A stretch of 16,768 nucleotides of DNA, taken from NCBI GenBank assembly GCA_016932035.1, contig JAFGDR010000041.1, positions 1-16,768 of the forward strand, given 5' to 3'. The notes under the pieces were generated by a model, which worked only from the letters and a program-made list of their open reading frames with translations, was not told where the DNA came from and did not search any database. This document shows positions 8,101 through 15,264 of this stretch, in pieces. The DNA comes from Candidatus Cloacimonadota bacterium. GTDB taxonomy: Bacteria; Cloacimonadota; Cloacimonadia; JGIOTU-2. Position 1 is the stretch's first letter; each line of letters opens with the position of its first letter. Position numbers and translations under genes: made by a program.

Positions 8101-11100
8101 ATCGATAATACCATTGACTTCATAAAAATTTTTTCCGTTATCCATCCATCCGGTTACGTGATGTTCATGATGGAGATTTTTTTCATCTATTTGTTCGATA
8201 GTTTTAGCAAGGTTAGATGAGGAGAAGTGATCGAGATGTATTTTAAGTATTTGCTGAATCTCATTAAAAGACAATGCTGGGAAATTGGTAGTAACGAACT
8301 TCTCGATTTCAGATTTATGTGTATCCCATCGCCACCAGTGTTTTTCAATACATGTATGGAAGATCGTGCCGAATGCAAGAGCAGCAACATTGTCTGTACC
8401 TTCATTTGAAAATGTCGGACAATCTGCTTGATCTAAACTTTTCATAATATCATGAGGTGTAATTCGAGTATAGATATCTTTATGAACAGGGATAGTGGGG
8501 GGATTCCAGTGAGTCAGTTTCATCTCTTTATCGATTTCTCGAGCAAGTCGATCATTCAATTCGTCTGCAGACATGCATGAGATAGCTAAGTGTGAAGGGG
8601 GGAGGAACTCGCCAGCGTTTATATCTTCAAAAGTTTGCGGTAATCCAAGCGGTGTAGCGACAAATGTTGACCACCATGACTTTTTATTATACGTACCAGT
8701 GTGTTCTCCAAGTAACGCAATCCGGTATTTTGCCCGGGTAACAGCCACATAGAACATACGTTTATCCTCAGCTTCCTGCTCGATCTTGTCCTGTTGCTTT
8801 ATGAGGTTAAGAAAATTCGATTTTCTTGATTCGGTTTGTTCTTTGATTGCAATTCCGACTTCGATCATGCCTTCTGGATTGATGCGGCTGTGATAGATGT
8901 TCCCTTTATCTGACTGTGTTTTTGTGTCATTGAGTTCCGGGATAATGACGGTTGGGAATTCCAATCCCTTTGCTTTATGGATCGTCATGATCTGTACTTT
9001 TGCAGGTTCAGGCAGATCGGCTTGAGCAACCTCGCTCTTGTAACGAATTTGATAAGCAAGATAATCATGAAGTTCCTGCAGCGATATCCCTTCAAGCTCG
9101 AGTTGGGAAATGAGATGCAGCAGCTTATCGATATTTGCCAGACGCTGTCTTCCACCTACCTCACTCACGTAACCGAGTTCTCTGTGTTTTTTAGAAAGCA
9201 CCTCGTGTAGTAATGCATGTACAGAAAGTTTTTGAGAAAGTTGTCGCCAGTGCTGTATAGTTTGAATTATGTCATAATACTCAGTTTTGTTCGACATATA
9301 GGCAAGGATCGATTCTTTCTCTTTTTTCAACCTTCTGTCTTTAAGATTGTATATCAATGTATCCGACACACAGAAGAAGGGACTTCTCAGCAATCCCACG
9401 AGCGAGGCATCGTCGTGTGGATTGATCAGCACACTAATAAAATGAAAGAGGTCATATGCTTCCTGCTGGTTGAACAGATTTCTTTCGCCAATGATCTGGA
9501 AAGGAATCCCCAGTTCCTGAAACGCACGAAGATATTCATGTATGTGAATGAAGTTCCTGAGTAAAACTCCAACAATCACTTCCTCATTTATCTGCTGTTC
9601 ATCTGCCCATTCAAGATACTTTTCGGCCATATATGCTGCATGTTTTGACGGAATATAGTTCTGTTGATTTTGATCGATTTCAATAATGCTAATATCGCAT
9701 ACAGTTTCAGACCCGATACCATCTTTTTTTCTGTTTCTCGGAAATGAAGTCTCCTCAAACGATGCTTCAAAGGAATGTTCGGAAGGAGTAAAAATCTTTC
9801 TGAACAAAGGATTGATCACATGATCGATATACCTTTTCGAAGAGCGGTAATTATCATTGAATGCTATGAGCGCTTCGGGAGCAACCTCTTCGAGTTCATC
9901 CCGGGCGACATTCATCACTTCAACATCTGCCTGCTGGAAACGATAGATGGATTGCTTCTTGTCGCCTACAATAAATAAACCCTTATTTCGAAGAGTCCCA
10001 TCAGCTTTTTTTGCAATATTCTTGATGATCTCCCAGCGAAGGTTGTTGGTATCCTGGAATTCGTCTACAAGGATATGTTTGAACTGCTCTGAATATTGTT
10101 TTCTAACATTTTCATGTTCCGAAAGCAATTCTCTTGTTTTGATGATCACGTCATTAAAGGTGAGATAGTTCTTTCGTAGTTGGGTCTGCCAGAGTGCATC
10201 TTCGAACTCGGCATACAACGTTATCAGGTCTTTGAAAACTTCGATTGAACGTATATCCTCTTCTGCAGGAAAGAAGAGCACTTTACTTTGCGGAATATGC
10301 TGTGATAGTTCATCGAGAATTACATTTCCTGCATCTCTATAACCATTATATATATCTGGATTGATAAAACTTTTTTTGGTCTGTATGAAACGTGATTCAG
10401 AATAATATTCATTTTTTTTTGTAAGAAAGTAGGGAAGTACTTCAGCCATGAAGTATCGGTGTCGCTCCTGTTCCATATCTTCAGGAATATGTTCCAGCTT
10501 GGCTCTGAGGAAGGCGAGATTATTTTCTTCACTATCTAATATGTGCTCATGATATTGTGCAATGCTTTTAACTTTTCGAACAAGCAAGTCAACATCAAAC
10601 TCAGGTAAGTAGGTATCTAACCAATATCTATATATTTCATTTTTAGATTTGTTCTCCACGAACTCGAGCCATTCTTCGAGAAACACCTTTCTGTCATTGA
10701 AGTAATTGAAGAACTGGATTATACCGCTCTTGTCTGTGTATTGAAGGATTCGTTTCAGCTCCGGTCGAAGCGCTTTACTTTGCCTGTTAAAAAATTCATT
10801 CAGGGTTTCTCGATAGAGTTTCTGCGCAAGTAATTCGTCCGAGGTTTTGAATTGCGGATCGATATTCAGCAGGTATGCGTTTTCCCTGAGTACGCTTCCG
10901 CAAAATGCATCGATGGTCATGATATAATTCTGTGAAAAGGTAGAGCGAAGCCAGTTTTTGTAATCCTCAGGAGCATTTCTAATAGTATCTCCAAGAGAAA
11001 TACCTTGTTCTTTCATATCAGATATTTCTTCATCTCTTAGTAAGACCTGCAAGTCTTCATAGATACGGCGGGACATCTCAGCGGCAGCTTTATTCGTGAA

Positions 11101-11292
11101 TGTAATAACAAGAATATTCTTGAATCCAAGCCAATCATTTTTTGGTTTTTTCAGATTGTATTTGGTAAATTCATCGATGATAGCACAGTATCGTTTTGAC
11201 AGCGCATAGGTTTTTCCTGCACCCGCACATGCAGATACAATGCGATTGGTTGATAAATTCAAAGCTCTTTGTAAAGGTGAAGTTTCTTCCAT
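5146..11292 (-). CDS. addAB: AddA-AddB fusion helicase-nuclease (double-strand break repair)
   Basis: One 2048-residue polypeptide carrying both subunits of the AddAB (RecBCD-like) helicase-nuclease, which resects DNA double-strand ends for RecA. The AddA half (about 1-1150) has UvrD-type motifs: Walker A ACAGAGKT at 21-28, TFTNKAAAEM at 64-73, VDEFQDT near 408, GDKKQSIYRFQQAD near 441, MTIHKAKGLEF near 767 and VAVTRAK near 848. Its RecB-type nuclease has FGTIFH, then GIIDLL and VDFKT near 1075. The AddB half (about 1160-2048) has no visible Walker A and ends in a second nuclease: LGINIH, WGKIDK and IDYKTG near 1908. Cysteines for the AddB Fe-S cluster are present: one near 1743 (IQCPMQY) and three near 2013-2022 (CNYCLYYKLC). 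Bacterial AddA and AddB are normally separate adjacent genes of about 1000-1200 residues. The frame is uninterrupted, and the promoter lies in the 138-bp divergent gap. Confidence 0.9.
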   Translation of the reverse strand: MEETSPLQRALNLSTNRIVSACAGAGKTYALSKRYCAIIDEFTKYNLKKPKNDWLGFKNILVITFTNKAAAEMSRRIYEDLQVLLRDEEISDMKEQGISLGDTIRNAPEDYKNWLRSTFSQNYIMTIDAFCGSVLRENAYLLNIDPQFKTSDELLAQKLYRETLNEFFNRQSKALRPELKRILQYTDKSGIIQFFNYFNDRKVFLEEWLEFVENKSKNEIYRYWLDTYLPEFDVDLLVRKVKSIAQYHEHILDSEENNLAFLRAKLEHIPEDMEQERHRYFMAEVLPYFLTKKNEYYSESRFIQTKKSFINPDIYNGYRDAGNVILDELSQHIPQSKVLFFPAEEDIRSIEVFKDLITLYAEFEDALWQTQLRKNYLTFNDVIIKTRELLSEHENVRKQYSEQFKHILVDEFQDTNNLRWEIIKNIAKKADGTLRNKGLFIVGDKKQSIYRFQQADVEVMNVARDELEEVAPEALIAFNDNYRSSKRYIDHVINPLFRKIFTPSEHSFEASFEETSFPRNRKKDGIGSETVCDISIIEIDQNQQNYIPSKHAAYMAEKYLEWADEQQINEEVIVGVLLRNFIHIHEYLRAFQELGIPFQIIGERNLFNQQEAYDLFHFISVLINPHDDASLVGLLRSPFFCVSDTLIYNLKDRRLKKEKESILAYMSNKTEYYDIIQTIQHWRQLSQKLSVHALLHEVLSKKHRELGYVSEVGGRQRLANIDKLLHLISQLELEGISLQELHDYLAYQIRYKSEVAQADLPEPAKVQIMTIHKAKGLEFPTVIIPELNDTKTQSDKGNIYHSRINPEGMIEVGIAIKEQTESRKSNFLNLIKQQDKIEQEAEDKRMFYVAVTRAKYRIALLGEHTGTYNKKSWWSTFVATPLGLPQTFEDINAGEFLPPSHLAISCMSADELNDRLAREIDKEMKLTHWNPPTIPVHKDIYTRITPHDIMKSLDQADCPTFSNEGTDNVAALAFGTIFHTCIEKHWWRWDTHKSEIEKFVTTNFPALSFNEIQQILKIHLDHFSSSNLAKTIEQIDEKNLHHEHHVTGWMDNGKNFYEVNGIIDLLYKDVDGWKIVDFKTNQTAQFHEQYTLQLQTYQWIVRQLYAIDAKAYIYYSAFNELREIPFSSKYWSEIFPEEIHPFYPSKLRAAPINHDILEKINDEPITIINLTSLHAKQMIQSLAAIKRLTPNIEITTLNHLVISSSRKMITPSVCRMLVRKASEDYQLSDGMIELLAQAIIKYDLQEKEFKTLNKEFNKIYNNFEGLKKSHGFFFESEISENLLREKLSDKTIILKGFFRDSAKYFSFIKLLSEQTEKFYFIDSFKNDALTTSFNYTQQIWETIVPIINSEGICLSYYSVETEIEGIAQKIIELTNQNVSYHDIQLSISSIDVYVPVIKNVFTAYGISHRIHAPLPLIDNPLTDLITNILTIILSSEHLTWKTLSSILLHPLMPENEQFYKLDAFIRQKPITYFSDITELEHVDEFRDSIHAVCELIAELEIDHVNDLSDIWNIIEEFLQNRKIDPAIDKHIESKSAYTKIKNIINSTIDIYREIGFPEKPDDLLRDLKRQFKEAEMSRKRTGNGVEVISYLESYNTSTPVLFIAGLAEKYFPVPPKKNPFVKSLPHYEWQKSALLFNSWMQRKQHTHLSYPCQNMSGDTLNPSILLEGIKIINQQITTSSTRQTLRQYYLTCEDRIIENPILPVLQRHNDYLSEDIGPFKGQVEPDGSHTLLTSASSMNTLIQCPMQYLFQDILKIKPLEFDEDSEVRIALGINIHEALEKFGNVDGFTILKHNFEQACSLLNQQVKQVLQKNHIHLENDLFLQRLYAPYTEGLDEAHENNLLVTLLSFNKENFNDYTPLHFEQEFGMHKQTNQEPWSVLDIHNEIVTLNFWGKIDKILEKNDHSEIIGIDYKTGSTPQASDINEFWDVQPLIYYFILHKHYPDKQVKFIYESTKDQGKIPLTIDFGNNEMHIKTSRSEYILSEKDIIKILLHYGEKVLLGNFNIRERERNGKPCNYCLYYKLCRKNSMFNMYKDIINQIRFNKEKIS

Positions 11293-11366
11293 GTATTCGA
11301 TTGCCTACCTGTTTATATATGAAGTGAAAAAGCAGGAAAAATTCTGGCAATGTTTTTGTGAAAAAG

Positions 11367-11395
11367 TTGACATTGGAACAAAAGTAAAAAATCAT
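11367..11395 (+). promoter_or_regulatory. candidate promoter for the lipoprotein gene at 11431
   Basis: TTGACA at 11367-11372 (perfect -35), a 17-bp spacer, and AATCAT at 11390-11395 (4 of 6). It lies in the 138-bp gap between the divergent addAB and lipoprotein genes. TATTTG at 11395-11400 is a less well spaced alternative. Confidence 0.4.
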
Positions 11396-11430
11396 ATTTG
11401 TAAAATTATTATATTTGAAGGAAGTGTCGT

Positions 11431-11952
11431 ATGAAAAATAAAATTTTTAGGGCAAAAAATATTTTTTGTTTACTTGTAATACTCATAATTATCATAGCTT
11501 TCTGCTCCTGTTGCAAAAAGGGAACAGGTGATTCAACCGATATGATTTATTATGACGTACACATCACATATAACGCTACATTTCCCGATGTTTGTACGTA
11601 TTATGGGGATGGTGATGCAATAATGTATGATTATGGAGATCATGCAACAATATCTGGAATTATCACTGTAGGACAGGCAACATTCAGCGCTGAATTCGAA
11701 GGCACGTTAGAGGGGGAAACTTTTACCCTAACAACGACAACATTCCAGGTTCAATATGAGTTTGATGGTCAAACCTACACAGAAGAGATCACGATCGATT
11801 TCAATGATTTTTCGATTTCTGGCACCACCGTAACAGCGACAGGTGATTACACTGCAGTAACGAATCCGGGAAACACAACAGAAGCAGGATCAGTAACATT
11901 TTTGGCTACTGAAACTAAGAATTCAAGGACGAATATTATTGCTAACCTATAA
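11431..11952 (+). CDS. lipoprotein of unknown function
   Basis: A 173-residue protein with a basic N-terminus, a hydrophobic segment (LLVILIIIIAF) and a lipoprotein-like end FCSCC, so lipidation is likely at Cys27 (Cys25 or Cys28 possible). The mature part is rich in Thr, Gly and aromatic residues in short alternating runs (FTLTTTTFQVQYEF, EITIDFNDFSISGT), which predicts an all-beta, probably surface or periplasmic domain. No family is recognised. A GAAGGAAG ribosome site lies about 6-7 bp before the ATG. It stands alone: divergent from addAB upstream, with the IS remnant downstream. Confidence 0.65.
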   Translation: MKNKIFRAKNIFCLLVILIIIIAFCSCCKKGTGDSTDMIYYDVHITYNATFPDVCTYYGDGDAIMYDYGDHATISGIITVGQATFSAEFEGTLEGETFTLTTTTFQVQYEFDGQTYTEEITIDFNDFSISGTTVTATGDYTAVTNPGNTTEAGSVTFLATETKNSRTNIIANL

Positions 11953-12111
11953 TAAAAAGAGCATACAACAATCAATTTACTAATTATTTAATCCATAATA
12001 GTGATTCCCGAATTATTTAACATTTTATTTCATTTAAATTCATAGAAAAAGTGATGTTTTTTAAACACTTCTTAAATGTGCTGTCGTTTATTCTAATTGT
12101 ATAATAAATTA

Positions 12112-12129
12112 AGGTTCATGACAACTTAA
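12112..12129 (+). repeat. left terminal inverted repeat of the IS1595-like remnant
   Basis: AGGTTCATGACAACTTAA, an exact reverse complement of 12685-12702. The transposase stop codon (TGA, at 12116-12118 on the minus strand) lies inside it. Confidence 0.9.
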
Positions 12130-12644
12130 GAGGTTTACTTCTTACCATGGTCAATATAAGATCATAAAGATTTTCATGTCTATGACTAAATCTAAATTCA
12201 CATTCTTTTAGGTGTAAGTAAAATGTTGATTTATGCATTCCACGGAACTTACTCCACCGTATTTTAGCAAGTCTCCAGAAGTTCTTTAGCAGAGTTACTT
12301 TTCACGATTTGTGTATCAATCTTATCATATTTCTTGATCATGCCAAATATGTTGGTTTTACCATGAACACTTCGTCCTCTTTTACCTCGAACTCTCCGTG
12401 TTCAGTCCGCCAGCTAGCGGATTTTCGAGTTAAATCTCGCCTTTCTCAAACAGACTTTCTTGTTCAGAATGTTTTACTATTTTTGTCCTTAATGCCTTAA
12501 GAATTTTTTTATAGAGTTCCTACTTACATTGCTTAATTCTGATATCTGACTCGCTATTAAATCAGCACAAATCAGCTTGATAATTTCTCTAAAATTTGCT
12601 GCAGAAATTCATGAACGATATAAATATCTATTAACCAAATTCAT
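12116..12644 (-). pseudogene. decayed ISXO2-like (IS1595) transposase
   Basis: Conceptual translation needs several frame changes and has internal stops. From ATG 12644 an N-terminal piece reads ...NFREIIKLICADLIASQISE then LSNVSRNSIKKFLRH, the usual helix-turn-helix region. Next comes LRTKIVKHSEQESLFEKGEI, then a scrambled segment where the family has (V/L)DESYFG. RRVRGKRGRSVHGKTNIFG and IKKYDKIDTQIVKSN (about 12275-12398) follow. An intact C-terminus, FWRLAKIRWSKFRGMHKSTF...CEFRFSHRHENLYDLI...PLKLS, occupies 12116-12280 in another frame. The jump from KSNSAKELL to FWRL near 12280 indicates a deletion of roughly 80 residues that should carry catalytic residues. No functional product is expected. 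Confidence 0.85.
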
Positions 12645-12684
12645 CAACATAATTCGGGTCTACTTACTACTCCTAAAAGTCAAG

Positions 12685-12702
12685 TTAAGTTGTCATGAAC
12701 CT
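12685..12702 (-). repeat. right terminal inverted repeat of the IS1595-like remnant
   Basis: TTAAGTTGTCATGAACCT, exact reverse complement of the left repeat, at the 5' side of the decayed transposase. Confidence 0.9.
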
Positions 12703-12711
12703 AATTTTTTA

Positions 12712-12717
12712 TTGACA
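12712..12717 (+). promoter_or_regulatory. candidate -35 element for the beta-helix gene
   Basis: TTGACA lies 70 bp before the start codon at 12782, just outside the IS terminal repeat. No good -10 is seen at 16-18 bp; TATGAA at 12741-12746 is too far under the standard spacing. Confidence 0.25.
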
Positions 12718-12781
12718 TAATAAAAGAAAATTGATCTTTCTATGAAAAATTTTATGAGAAAAATTAATTTGGAGGTGTTAG

Positions 12782-15199
12782 ATGTTTAGAAAATTACTGT
12801 TTTTATTACTGTTTTTAAGTTTGTGTTCAGCTTCAGCATTTGCGTACACAACTATTTCCGGTGATATGAGTGGCCAAACATTGATAGCTGGAACGTATTT
12901 CGTATCGGATGAGATTTATGTGAATGCTGGTGCAACTTTAACGATCGAACCTGGTGCAATTCTAAAATTTGCAGCTGACAAAAGTTTAACGGTTAACGGA
13001 ACTTTACACGCTGTTGGTTTGAGTACATTGTACATTCGCTTTACTTCTCAAAATGATGACTTTGTTGGAGAATCCATTGCCGGTTCAAACCATTATCCCG
13101 ATGACGGGGACTGGGATAAAATCAAATTTGATGGTACTGCTCCAAATGAGGGTTTGTGTGAAATGGAACGCTGTAAAGTAAACTGGAGTGATGTTGCACT
13201 TTACTTTACTCATTGTGATACAGGATACATTAAAAATAGTGTTATTACATATAGTTACCACGAAGGTATTTATTTAAGTAATTCTAGTCCTGAAATAGCA
13301 AATAATATTATTTCGAATAATCATTACAATTGTATTCGGATGGGAAGCAACTGTGAACCTCTAATAGTATCAAATCAAATTTCCAATAGCACAGAATATG
13401 GTATAGGAATAGAATCCTCTTCTTCCGAACCACAAATAATAAACAACACAATTCACGACTGTGATTTAAATCCTGTCTGGTGTTATGCAGATCAGGTAGG
13501 AAATATTTATGGAAATACTTATGCAGATAATGGTGATCAACGGATCAAAGTTGAAGGAGAAACAATTTCCGAAAGTTGTACCTGGGTAGATGATGGGATA
13601 CCATATTATTTACCTTATTATTCTAATATTTACGTACAAGGAACTGATGGAGTAGATAATGTAACAACGCTTACTATTGCACCAGGAGTAGAAATTCAAT
13701 CTCATACTTCATTCTTATGGATTGGTCATGATACGAATTCTAATTACCCAGGAAAATTAATAGCAAATGGAACAGAAGAGAATAAGATTACTTTCACTTC
13801 AAGTAGTTCAACTCCCTCTGCTGGTGACTGGATAGGAATATATTTTGCCGATTATGCAGATGACAGTTCCGAAATTTCAAATTGTATCATTGAATATGCC
13901 GGGTGGAATTTTCCACCTGATAATATTTATCCTTGTATTTCTCTTATAAGTTGTTCACCCACAATTTCTGATTGCATAATATCTCAAAGCGGATATTCGG
14001 GCATATATGCTTCTGAAAGTAGTTCATTAATATATAACTGCGAAATTGATAATTGTGTTCAAACTGGAATTGATGCTGAAAATTCAACATTGAATATTCT
14101 TTATTGTCTTATTCACGATAACGATACAGGAATTTTAAATCATGTTTCCGACGGTGATCTATTGATCAAAAATTGTACTTTGTACGGGAATAATTATGGT
14201 TTTAGCGGAAGTATTGGAACTTCAGCTACAATTCTCAATTCAATAATCTGGAACAATACAACTACTCAAATTTCTATTGATACAGGTTATAGTCTGAATA
14301 TTGGTTATTGTGATATTCAGAATGCCTGGAGTGGTACTGGAAATATTAATTCTGATCCTGAATTTGTAGAACCATTACTGGATAATTACGAATTATTATA
14401 CAATTCACCCTGCATCGATACCGGTGCTCCTTCTTCTCCTTTAGATCCAGATGGAACAAGAGCAGATATGGGAGCTTTTTATTTCGATCAAGCTGGTGGT
14501 GGTCCTGTTATTACTACCATTTCTGATATTCCAGATGATCAAGGTCATCAGGTTCAGATAGTCTGGGACAAAAGCCCCTACGATTATCCTCACTCAGCCA
14601 TTCCTATTGAGCAATATTCAATATGGCGGTATGATAATGTGTATCGGGATGATCAAAAGTTGAACAGCTATGATAATTTACAGGAACTTTTTGCTAATAG
14701 AAACCAGGACAATAATGGAACCTATTACTGGGATAGAGGTAACAGGATTCTCACCTTTATTGATTGTATTCCTGCGGTTTGCTTTGATGAATATTCAATA
14801 ATAGTACCAACTCTGTATGATTCGAGTTACATTTCTATAAATTATTCAAAATTTATAATTTTGGCTCAAACTGATCTTTCCTATATGTATTTTGAATCTA
14901 ATCCGGATTCAGGTTATTCCATTGACAATATCCCTCCATGCAGAACAACTGCGAATATTGCTAAAAACGGAAATAAGATGAATCTTTCATGGGAAGAAGT
15001 TGAATATGGTATGTTCCAGGGAAATCTTTATCCTGAACTCAACGGTGTCTGGTATAAGATTTATGCTGGGAATGAACCGAATTTTGTTTGTGACCAAACT
15101 CATTTTGTAGATATCTTGACTGATCTAAGTTATGAGTTTCTGATTAACTCTTATGATACAAAGAAATTCTTTAAAATAGTAGTGAGTGATACTCCATAA
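12782..15199 (+). CDS. secreted right-handed parallel beta-helix protein with Fn3-like C-terminal region
   Basis: An 805-residue exported protein. The signal peptide (MFRKLLFLLLFLSLCSASAFA) is cleaved at about residue 21. Residues about 25-540 are repeats of short beta-strands and turns (for example TLTIEPGAILKF, SPEIANNIISNNHYNCI, CSPTISDCIISQSGYSGIYA), typical of right-handed beta-helix folds in carbohydrate-active or adhesive surface proteins. Residues about 541-571 (SPCIDTG..SPLDPDGTRADMGAFYFDQ) are a common end-cap in FCB-group proteins. About 575-805 look like one or two Fn3-like domains (QVQIVWDKSPYD...IEQYSIWR). The protein has about 23 cysteines, many for an exported protein, several at similar places in successive coils (NCIRM, DCIIS, NCEIDNC, NCTLY). 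No catalytic site is recognised and no terminal sorting domain is seen. GGAGGT at 12771-12776 is a strong ribosome site, 5 bp from the ATG. Confidence 0.8.
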   Translation: MFRKLLFLLLFLSLCSASAFAYTTISGDMSGQTLIAGTYFVSDEIYVNAGATLTIEPGAILKFAADKSLTVNGTLHAVGLSTLYIRFTSQNDDFVGESIAGSNHYPDDGDWDKIKFDGTAPNEGLCEMERCKVNWSDVALYFTHCDTGYIKNSVITYSYHEGIYLSNSSPEIANNIISNNHYNCIRMGSNCEPLIVSNQISNSTEYGIGIESSSSEPQIINNTIHDCDLNPVWCYADQVGNIYGNTYADNGDQRIKVEGETISESCTWVDDGIPYYLPYYSNIYVQGTDGVDNVTTLTIAPGVEIQSHTSFLWIGHDTNSNYPGKLIANGTEENKITFTSSSSTPSAGDWIGIYFADYADDSSEISNCIIEYAGWNFPPDNIYPCISLISCSPTISDCIISQSGYSGIYASESSSLIYNCEIDNCVQTGIDAENSTLNILYCLIHDNDTGILNHVSDGDLLIKNCTLYGNNYGFSGSIGTSATILNSIIWNNTTTQISIDTGYSLNIGYCDIQNAWSGTGNINSDPEFVEPLLDNYELLYNSPCIDTGAPSSPLDPDGTRADMGAFYFDQAGGGPVITTISDIPDDQGHQVQIVWDKSPYDYPHSAIPIEQYSIWRYDNVYRDDQKLNSYDNLQELFANRNQDNNGTYYWDRGNRILTFIDCIPAVCFDEYSIIVPTLYDSSYISINYSKFIILAQTDLSYMYFESNPDSGYSIDNIPPCRTTANIAKNGNKMNLSWEEVEYGMFQGNLYPELNGVWYKIYAGNEPNFVCDQTHFVDILTDLSYEFLINSYDTKKFFKIVVSDTP

Positions 15200-15228
15200 T
15201 ATAGTTTTGGAAAACAGAAGCATAAAAG

Positions 15229-15234
15229 TTGACA
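15229..15234 (+). promoter_or_regulatory. candidate -35 element for the selenoprotein gene
   Basis: TTGACA in the context AAAAGTTGACA, 36 bp before the start codon at 15265, in the 65-bp gap after the beta-helix gene. A convincing -10 at normal spacing is not visible, so read-through from the upstream gene is also possible. Confidence 0.25.
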
Positions 15235-15264
15235 AAGAAAAGGGTATTCTAGAAGTAGGTATTC

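Larger units (their letters stand above)
12112..12702 (-). mobile_element. IS1595-family (ISXO2-like) insertion-sequence remnant
   Basis: A perfect 18-bp terminal inverted repeat bounds the region: AGGTTCATGACAACTTAA at 12112-12129 and its reverse complement at 12685-12702. Between them, on the minus strand, lie recognisable pieces of an ISXO2-like transposase. The element is about 591 bp, short for a single-ORF IS1595 member (roughly 700-1100 bp), because of an internal deletion. The flanks (TAAATTAA left, TAATTTTT right) do not form a clean 8-bp target duplication. It fills most of the 829-bp gene-free stretch 11953-12781; in 11953-12111 I see only AT-rich sequence, and 12703-12781 holds the leader of the beta-helix gene. 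Confidence 0.85.

Noticed and set aside
12048-12075. Weak hairpin around AAGTG...CACTT after the small lipoprotein gene
   Set aside because: The stem is short with a bulge and is AT-rich, and no T-run follows, so it is not reported as a terminator.
12309-12500. A 63-codon + strand open frame
   Set aside because: It lies antisense to the decayed IS1595 transposase, has no family resemblance, and is explained as a shadow.
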